From Hydrangea macrophylla (taxonomy: Eukaryota; Streptophyta; Magnoliopsida; Cornales; Hydrangeaceae), in NCBI GenBank assembly GCA_033977485.1, contig CM066994.1, forward strand, positions 84,754,871-84,818,870: 64,000 nt of DNA, given 5' to 3'. Positions 49,301 through 58,300 of the stretch are shown piece by piece. The position numbers and the translations under genes are program-made. The notes under the pieces were generated by a model, which was given only the letters and a program-made list of their open reading frames with translations, was not told where the DNA came from and did not search any database. How positions within the stretch are numbered: the stretch's first letter is position 1; each line of letters starts with the position of its first letter.

Positions 49301-52300
49301 CTAGCGATTGGTGATGTTTCTTCTTCTTCTTCTATGAGTTCGATGAGAGGAGCCGTCATTCCCACATGCGACAACCCACTAGGGTGATCGATGGTAGGAG
49401 ACGCAATTTTTCGCAAGTGGTGGGAAGCCATGTGGAGGGAAATCATATTAACAGCTCCTTCGTTGTGTCCCCGCAGTTGGCGAGGTATTTCTTCAGCAGC
49501 ATCTGGCTGAGTAGTGGTTACCAGCTCTCCGTTGGCTATTTTCCTATGGAAGATGCCGCGAAGGGCCCAGCAGTCCTTGGTTGCGTGCTTTACCATCTGG
49601 TGATAAGCACAGTAATTATACCTGGCCTTGTCACCTTCTGTCGGAGGTCTTGTGGGCGGGCGAAGGGTGATTACTTCATCTCTTATCCATTTCTTGAGTA
49701 CGGCATGTACTTCCTTCATGCCGCAAGGGAATGGAGCCGGTGCGTCAGTTTCGTCCCTTCTGCGCTTGTTATCATTGCATTCTCGGTCTCGTCCACTTCT
49801 TCTTTCTTCGGTTACAGCAGCGGTTGGATAACGACGGGGTGCCGAAGGGCGGGTATCTCGGTGTATCCTTGATGGTATTCTCACATCCTTTGCTAAGTTT
49901 CGTGCAGCAACCATGAGATCTGAGAATGCCGGGAACGAATGATTGATGAGGTGAATCCTGTAGTCGCGGAGCATTCCATGTACACAGAGCTGGACGAGAC
50001 CTTCTTCAGTGGTGTTGTCGTGGCATTCCATGGCGAGATCGCGAAACCTGTCCACATACTTAACCAAATGCTCATTTTCACCTTGGACTTCTCGGGAGAG
50101 GGAGATGGTGGTAACTTTTTCCGTTACGCTGAAGAATTTCGCGTGGAACATTGAGGCCAGTTGAGCCCAGGAATTAACGGAACCAGGCTCTAGGTTGGCA
50201 TACCAAGTGTATGCCCGGTCGGTCAAGGATTTAGAAAATTCTCGAAGACGCAAGTTTTCGTCTTCTCGGTAGGTACCGAGACCGTCGAGGAATCTGGCCA
50301 TATGTTCTTTGGAGTTTCCTCGCCTGCCGTCGTACCTTGCAAAGTGTGCGCTGCTGTATCCCTCTGGATAAGGGAGGCTGGCCAATCTTAGCGGATAAGG
50401 AGGTCGGGTGTCTAGTGCTGGAATATGCGGGATTGATAGAGCTTTTTCCTTCAATAATGATTCCACCTCAGCCAAGGTGACAAATCCGGTGGGGGTTTGC
50501 TTCTCCGTCCCGGAGACGACACCGGTGGGTGTTGATTCTTTTTGTGCGTTCTGCTGATTGTTATTGTTAACATCGGAAATGTTAAACGAGGTTCTGACCG
50601 CGTCTTCCAGCCCAGAGGCGCCGTTTGGCGCCGATGGGGGAGTCACTTTCTGGGCCATAGCGGTCAGGGTTTCGATGATGAGGTGGTTCTGCTCTTCCAA
50701 TCTCTGGAAGTGCTTTTGCTGTCCTTCTATTTGTTCTAACCGCTTTAAGATGTCGAGCTCGACGTCAGCGGCGATGGATTCCCGAGAATCCTGAGTCTGT
50801 GAGTGGGTTGGATTGAGGCTTACTGGGTTGATGTTTGACCCGGTAGGTTGGGCCTTGGACTTCCTGGGGCGTCCAGACTTTTTGGGAGGCGGTTGTTCTC
50901 GTTCGCTAACCATACTTGCGAGTATATCTCCCACTGTGGTCGCCAAAATGTGTGAGGTTCTTTTGTGATGTATGTGAAAGATACAGAGAGATATAACACG
51001 CAAGCCTGGATTAGTACACGTGGAACAAATATGTGAGATATAAGCAAGAGTATATAAAATATAATAATAATGGCAATAGGAATAATAGGATTCGGAGAGA
51101 CTTTGGGTTCGGATGAGAACCGAAGTAGTTCCAAGTGAGAGAGAGAGAAAGCAGTGTATATCCCGAGGCGATAGGTAAGTATTGGAATGTTCGGAGTGGA
51201 ACGAAGGACGAGTTGAGACGACGGGTGCAATAGGGCTAAAAAGGAAGTTTGGTGATGTGAACGGCGCTATGAGGCGGAGGATAGAATGAGACGAAGGTGC
51301 TGGTGGGGGCGAAAGGTCAAAGTGGGCTGGAGACTACGGGAATGTTTTGGCAATGGCTGGGAATAAGAATGACTGCTAATCCTTTACTCTAGTACCGGAT
51401 TAGACCAAGTTAGGTTGTCGGATGTAGTAAATGAGGGTGCTTATTTATAGTTGAAGCCGGTGGTGTATTTGCAAACCTTTGACATGATAGAGCAAGGCCG
51501 AGTTGGCATCCTCTTACTGGGTTGTTTGCTTAAGGTAGGTGAGGGGCTTAAATGCTGCTGTTTAGGGTGGTTGAGGGCATTAAATGGGATGTAGACGAAG
51601 CATGTATCGAGCTGGTGGAGACAAATGGGAGAGAAATGTTTGTCGTTTGGTTATGAACTGATATCATTGGTTGGTCAAGGGAGGAGGAGGTGCTACTGGT
51701 GCAGAGGTTTCAGCGAGTGAAGGTACCGAGGCTTTTGCTATTGGCTCCGAGAGGTTAAACGAGGGCAAGTGTCGAGGCATGCAGACGGCTTAAGCGAGGG
51801 AGGGAACCGAGGTGTTTTCTATTGGTGCAGCTGGTTAAGCAATTTTGACATGACTAAGCATAGACGGTCAAAGGTCCGACGAGATTTGCAGTAATGAGCT
51901 TTGCTTATTGGCTGTGGGTGGATCGGGGTGAGGCACGTGTGAAAGTCACGTGTCTCTCTCTCTCTTTGGGCCCAACCCTAACCTTACCCGTGGGGCGCAG
52001 GTTAGGGAGATGCCTTCGGTTCTAGCCACCTTACCATGAGTTTCCGAGATCCCAATAGACTTGCCCACCCTTAGGTACTGCTTCCAAACCAAGGGTAGGT
52101 GTCCGAGTGTAAGTGTGTGCATATTTGGAATGTTCTTCCTTTGTGGGCTGCTTTAGGCTTTTTGGAGAGTGAAGTTTCGGAGTGGAGTTAAAGTGGGCCA
52201 CTTTACGCCTTTGGAGAATAAGGCTTTCGGAATGGAGTTGACCGTGGTGAAGGCTTTGGAGTAGGCTCATCCGGAATGGGCCCTCGGAGTGGGCTTTATT

Positions 52301-55300
52301 AAAGTGGGTCTCGGGGGAGCTTCGTAGTTACCTACATTTGTAGTGTGCTTTGTGGGTGGGCCCGTTTGAAGTGGGCTAACGGTTTTGGAGTCGCTACACG
52401 TAGAGTCCACAATAGTGATGTTGTTACACGTGGAGTCGTCGGTGATGTGTATAGTCAAAGTACATGAGTTGTCGACTATTACCTACACATAGAAAAAGTC
52501 ACCACCAAAGAACTACAAAACTAAAATTACGGGTGACTACAACAAGAATATACATCCATGGGACATGTATCTGTTAAAAGCGTAGTTTTGTATTAGGTGT
52601 TTTATTATGTGTACATGTCCCACATCGAAAAAATGTAAAGTGTGGTTAAGTTAGCTAAGTATATAAATAGGCCCTTGTATTCTCTTTTTTATTCATTCAA
52701 TATACAAAGTGTTTTCTTATACATGGTATCAGAGCACCCGATCTTGCTCCTCTTGTTGTTGCCGATCAAAGTTAATCGAGAGTGTTTCTCGTGTTCTATC
52801 ATTTGCCGGATCTCTGTCCAAGATCCGAGAAGACCAGCAGCCCCTCAAACCCTAACCGCTGCCCCTCAAGTACTGTTCATCTGAAAGTTACTGTTCATTC
52901 GAAGGTTCGAAGGTACTGTTCATCGCAAGTTACTGTTCATCTAAAGGTACTGTTCATCGCAAGTTATTGTTCATCCGAGAGTTACTGTTCATCTGAAGTT
53001 ACTGTTCATCACAAAAGTTACTGTCCATTGGCAGCCTCTGGTTTTCTCCATATCTGATTTTTTTTCTCTTTCTCTTATTCTTCATGGAGTCTAAGGCTCT
53101 CCCACAACTCACTAGAGCATGAGGATCACTACCTGTTTGGGCCAAGGAAACACTAGGAATACCAGATGAGGAATTGGACTTTAGCAGTTTAAGAACTGGT
53201 CCATCTGCTCTTTACTGAAGGAACTCATCTCAGCTTCATTTGCAGAAGTAAACCCGCGGTTGGGTCTATCATTAGGTTTGCTGCTCTTCTACTTGGCCGG
53301 TTTTCCATGGATCTTCCAACAATTTTCCCTAGTATGGCATGGCTTGTTGCAATTGTCGCATCACACGCGAGGCTTGTCATCCATGCGAGGCTTGTCATCC
53401 ATCCTACGTTGATTTGCAATGGTCCTGCTAGCATTTGCACCAGCCGCAGCCAATGCAAAGTTCTCAATAGGACCTCCAGTTAGGGCTGGGCAAAAACCGA
53501 ACGGAACCGTCAAACCGAACCGAAACCGACCGAACCGAGACATAATGGTCGGTTTTAGAGCGGTTTGCGGTCGGTGGCGGTTATAACTACTACTAAACTG
53601 CGGTTCTTCGGTCGGCTATCGGTTGCACAGTAAAAAAACCGCTAAAAACCGAACCGACCGAAGCTAACTTTAGTTTAGTAACATTTCTATATTTATTGAT
53701 CTCTGTGTCAAGTTAAAAGCTTACAGTTGAGCTATAATTTGTGTAAGTCCCAAGACTATATGGCTCAAGTCTCGAAATAATAAATTGGACATAGAGTATT
53801 AGTACATGAGCTGGAACTTGTGTATGTCCCAAGGACTAATGCTTATAATAGTTATATGTATAAAGTAGTACTGGCTGACAACATGAAGGGATGGCTCAAT
53901 AATTCAAAAAGTCAAGAGCAAAAGTTATACTGCTAGTTTGCAAAACAATACTTATTCTCTCTCAAGACTGAAAGTGAGGCCCATACGAGGTTTGTAAACA
54001 TCATCCCCACCGTCCAGTCCTCCAATCGCTGGCCGACGATGTCACAAGCCACCATCCAGTCGCCGACAACGTCACAGGCCACCGTCCATTTGCCAACACA
54101 CTAACACCGATGGCCAAAGGTACCCTTTCATTAGACCCACTCCTTCTAGATTCTTGAAACCCTCTCTCTACTTTTTTTCTTTCGGAAAACTCTCTGTCTC
54201 TACTGTAAATGAAATGATTACAAACGAAAATAAATTTCATCCTACTCACTGCTCAACCGACCGTAAACCGACCAACCCGACCGTAAACCGACGAAAACCG
54301 AAACCGATCAAAACCGAGACAAATCGGTCGACTGGCGGTTCAACACACTGAAAAACCGACTATGTCGGTTCGGTCGCCGGTTGTCGTAAGAACCGAGCCG
54401 ACCGACCGTTTGCCCACCGCTACCTACAGTAGCTTGCGCTTTCCAAGCATGACCCTCCTGCGGCTCTCCTCTCTTCTAACTTCAGAAAATACCTCTCCAA
54501 TTAGAGGTAGGGGTTTTCTGCCTATTATCCTCCCCCTTACTTCATCAAACTCAATATTGAGCCCAACAAGAAATTTGTAGATCCGAAAGTCTTCCTCTGT
54601 TTTCTTGTAGTGGTTGCAGTCCTCTGTAGATTTCCATTCATAATCGTTGAACAGATCAAGGTCTTACCACAACCGTTTCAATGTGTCAAAGTATTTGGTG
54701 ACGTTGTCTTCTCCTTGCCGGACGTCACCAAGTTTCAAAATCAGGGCATAAACTTGGGACTGATTAACCATATCAGAATACATCTGGTTAACGTTGTCCC
54801 AGAGTTCCTTCGCCGTTGGATAACACATATAGTTGGAGCTGATATCTTCGTCCATGGAATTCACAAGCCAAGTCATAACCATGGAATTTTCAGCGTGCCA
54901 TGTAGCATATGTCGAGTCCTTCTTTGTTGGCACCTTCTTATCTCCCGTTAGATAACCGATTTTCCCTCGCCCCCGAATATACATGCGCACAAACTGGGAA
55001 CAACACAGGAAATTGTCGCCATTCAGGCGGATGGTGGTGATCTGGACAGAGTACGACTCAGTGTTGGAGGCTTGGGTCAGTTGGGTGGTAGCCGGTTTTG
55101 ACAGGTCAGACATGGTGAACAAGGGAGGCATAGGAGGAATAAGTCTTAGGTTTTTTTTTTTTTCCAGAAAGAGTCAGTGATCAAATCCCTGCTTTGATAC
55201 CATATAAACAGAAGAATTTGAGAAGAATTTTGTATATTGACTCTCAGAACAATAGACTGTGTACAATTCCTGTTTAAAGGAAAATATAAGGCATAAAATC

Positions 55301-58300
55301 AGGAACTAATTTATAGCCAAATCACAACCAAATCAGCTAGCCTAATTAACAGCTTTTCCTGATTTACAGGAGTTGACTATCTCTATATTTACAACCATAA
55401 AACACCGAATAAAATCTGAGAATATCCTAACAATAAAATCTGTCCAGAATCTTCTATTTTCCAACAGTCACCTATCTCCGTAATCCACGTGTGTGCCTTT
55501 GTCACACGTGCAGGGGCGTGTTGTCGTCCCACATCTCTTAGATATGTTATTGACTGTGCAGTTTATAAGGCCTTAGCTCCCCTCTCCTTAAAGCTTGGGG
55601 TTTAAGGAGTTGAATGGGTTGGGCCTTACAAGTGGTATCAGAGCTTAGTTGGGCTTGTCTTCCGGCGTGCCGAGTGTCCGGCTGTTGTGCTCCAGGATAT
55701 GTCGAGTGTCCGGCTCCTGCGGTTCAAGGGGTGTGTTGGAATGTCCCACATCACCCCTGTGTGCGGTTTATAAGGCTTTAGTTCTGCTCTCTTTAACACC
55801 TTGGTTTTAAGGAGTAGAATGAACTGGGCCTTATAAGTGGTATCAGAGCAGATTCTTGTTGGGTCAATTGGTTTTGGGTTAGATGCTCCAATTCAACATG
55901 GTATCAGAGCTAGGTTCTTGTTGGGCCAATTTATCCACGTGTGCTCCACGTCACTCTATCTCAGTAATCCACGTGTTTGGCTCTCAGTCATGCCACACGT
56001 GCGGGGGCGTGTTGAGATTGTCTGTCCCACATCGGAGACTTATAACCTAGCTACTCAATATATAAGTTCAGGGGGCTACTTCACCTATTGCCAATTGGTT
56101 TTGGGTTGGATGCTCCAATTCAACAGACAACCTGGCTTTGATACCAGAATTGGAGCATCCAACCCAAAATCAATTGGCAATAGGTGGAGTAGCCCCTTGA
56201 ACTTATATATTGAGTAGCTAGGTTATAAGTCCCCGATGTGGGACAGACAATCTCAATAGATTTATTTACAAAGGCATTAGTTGGAACCCGAGTTAAATAT
56301 ATTTGTGACAAGCTGAGTGCATATGATATTTATGCTCCAGCTAGAGGGGGAGTGATAAAAGGGTAGTTTTGTATTAGGTGTTTATTATGTGTATATGTTG
56401 TCCCACATCGGAAAAATGTAAAGTGCTGTTAGGTTAGCTAAGTATATAAATAGGCCTTTGTATTCTCTTTTTAATTCATTCAATATACAAAGTGTTTTCT
56501 TTTACAATATCCATCTTAAGAACACACGAACTACTCAGAATTACACAAAATAGAAGCTAAAAAAACCTTCAAAATGAGGGTTTCTAAGGAGAGAAAACAG
56601 TTACCACTTACTAATGAAGAGGGAGGAGGATGGTGTTATAAACCCACTAGGTAGAACTCACCCTTGAAAACCGGCTTGCAGGGGGAGGGTGTTAGAAGTT
56701 AATAAACCACCAACCACCCCATATTTAGTTGGATGTGGGATCGAAACAATCCACAACGCTCAGCAACCGACGTCCACAGCAGCCCATCTTCCCAACTAGG
56801 TGATTTCACGGATCCCACTCTAGCCCTCCCCAGGTCGCCACATCCGCAACGTGGCCGCAGAACCGCATCCCATACTATGTATGTGGTGCCTGCTCTGATA
56901 CCAAAGTTATGAACCCACAGAGTAGAACTCACCCTTGAAAACCGGCTTGCAAGGGGCGGGTGCCTAGGTGCTAATAAAGCACCACCAACCAACCCTATAT
57001 TTAGTCGATGTGGGATCATAACAGATGGAGATTGGATAGTGCCGGACGACATACACGAGAGACCGACTATAAATGGCGGCTATTCTCAATGGAGGTGGTT
57101 GGTCGCGGAGAAGTCTGCAAACGATTAGGGGGTAAGGGCATCGAGAGTCTTTGAGAGATAGAAGGGTTATAGTAGTGTATAAGCGTTAATTTTACTTTTG
57201 TACAGACCTAATATTGATAGGCATACTAGATAACATGTTATATATATTCGTGCTAAAGACCAGAAGGTTCGATCAGCCTTGGTTTTCAATTTTCAAAAAT
57301 TGGCCACCGAACCGAAGCCCCAATTTCCTAAATTCCAATAACCGATCACCAACTACTAATATAAAAAACCGATCATAACCGGAGAGATTAGTCTATCGTT
57401 TCGGCCTTTTTGGACACCCCTAATTCTTCACATGCAGTTCACAACCGAAACCAACAATTTTTTAGAGCTTGATATCCCTTGTTGGGCGGCTTGGGCCCAT
57501 TATTTAACAAGTTAAGCTTCTAGCAGCTTCAACTTTTGGATCAACTTATGACTTAACATGGTATCTGAGCCTTGTTTGTGGGAGATGTTGGGTTCAAGTC
57601 TCCATCCCTGTTTTGGTTTTCATATTACACTTTGTTTTTTGTCTTACTTACGATGGAAGTCCATTTATTGCTCTTGATGTAGACGGGGTTGCACGTGAGG
57701 GAGGCTTTAGAGTCTGATATACACTGTCGGGCTCTTTCTCTAATACTTAAGCTTTTGAAGCAACTGATGACTTACCATAGTACATTTGGTAGGTTTAAAA
57801 GACAATTTAGTACACGTAAACAAAATATATAACATCAACGTCCGCAAAGAACAAAGGCACAAAAACAAAACTACAGAAATAATCATTCAAAGACCGTAAG
57901 TACATATGCTTCAACAGCTTTTACACTTGAAACTCTATTTCTTACCATTCTGGCATTCTTGAACTAGTTTCAAAATCTCATTCCATTAAAATTAACCTCA
58001 TATTCTCACAATGCACATACATCTGTTGTAGGAAAAGATGTAGCAACTTGACAACAGTTAGGCAACACCTTTGGAGATATGATAAAACATTTTGGTATAT
58101 CAAGAGGGGAAAAAATGCTTACTTACTAGTATCATTCAAGTTACCAAATCTAGGAAAGAACCTTGAAATTCTACTCTCTTTTTTTTTTACCTTAACTTCC
58201 TTGTATAGCTTCTTCTCCCACATATACAGCTTCTCCAAAGTAGAAGAAATATTACTAGGCTTCATATATATGTCTTCCCCTGAATCACCATAGTACGATT

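Larger units (their letters stand above)
33127..52487 (-). mobile_element. Complete 19.4-kb Tat-type Ty3/gypsy retrotransposon with antisense gene block
   Basis: Two 1539-bp LTRs in the same orientation differ at only two positions that I could find. CATAG flanks the element at 33122-33126 and 52488-52492. In its own (minus) sense: LTR, primer-binding site TTGGCGACCACAGTGGGA, gag-protease, pol with a second RNase H, a 10-kb region of opposite-strand genes, polypurine tract, LTR. The second RNase H, primer site and antisense genes place it in the Tat/Ogre/Grande group; the exact clade needs a tree. The frames look intact, so it may be autonomous and recent. It lies in intron 2 in the same orientation as the host gene. 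Confidence 0.92.
52572..56506 (+). mobile_element. Short-LTR copia element, interior largely replaced by other elements
   Basis: LTRs 52572-52723 (152 bp) and 56353-56506 (154 bp) both carry TATTAGGTGTTT, CCCACATCG and TATATAAATAGGC. Flanks are GTATC (52567-52571) and ATATC (56507-56511), a duplication with one change. A primer-binding site follows the left LTR. The interior keeps a gag start near 53083 and the last RNase H codons at 56256-56350 ([19 protein letters not shown]). Between them lie an inverted copia gag with its LTR, a hAT-like MITE and TRIM pieces. Confidence 0.75.
27490..58190 (-). other. Intron 2 of the host gene, 30.7 kb
   Basis: Defined by the exon 2 donor at 58190 and the exon 3 acceptor at 27490. 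At least three LTR retrotransposons, one inverted copia fragment, a MITE and several TRIMs account for most of it. 27490-27918, 32693-33121, 52493-52566, 56512-56628 and 57781-58190 look like original intron sequence or unrecognised repeats; a poly(A) run is at 32929-32947. Confidence 0.75.

Noticed and set aside
44982..50794. Plus-strand frames opposite gag and pol (for example 47428-47820, 48071-48607, 49366-49872)
   Set aside because: Shadow frames of well-supported gag and pol coding sequence; no family features.
55519..57023. Cassandra-type TRIM with 5S rRNA-like promoter
   Set aside because: I looked for the 5S internal promoter phrases and did not see them; these LTRs have a TTATAAG centre instead.
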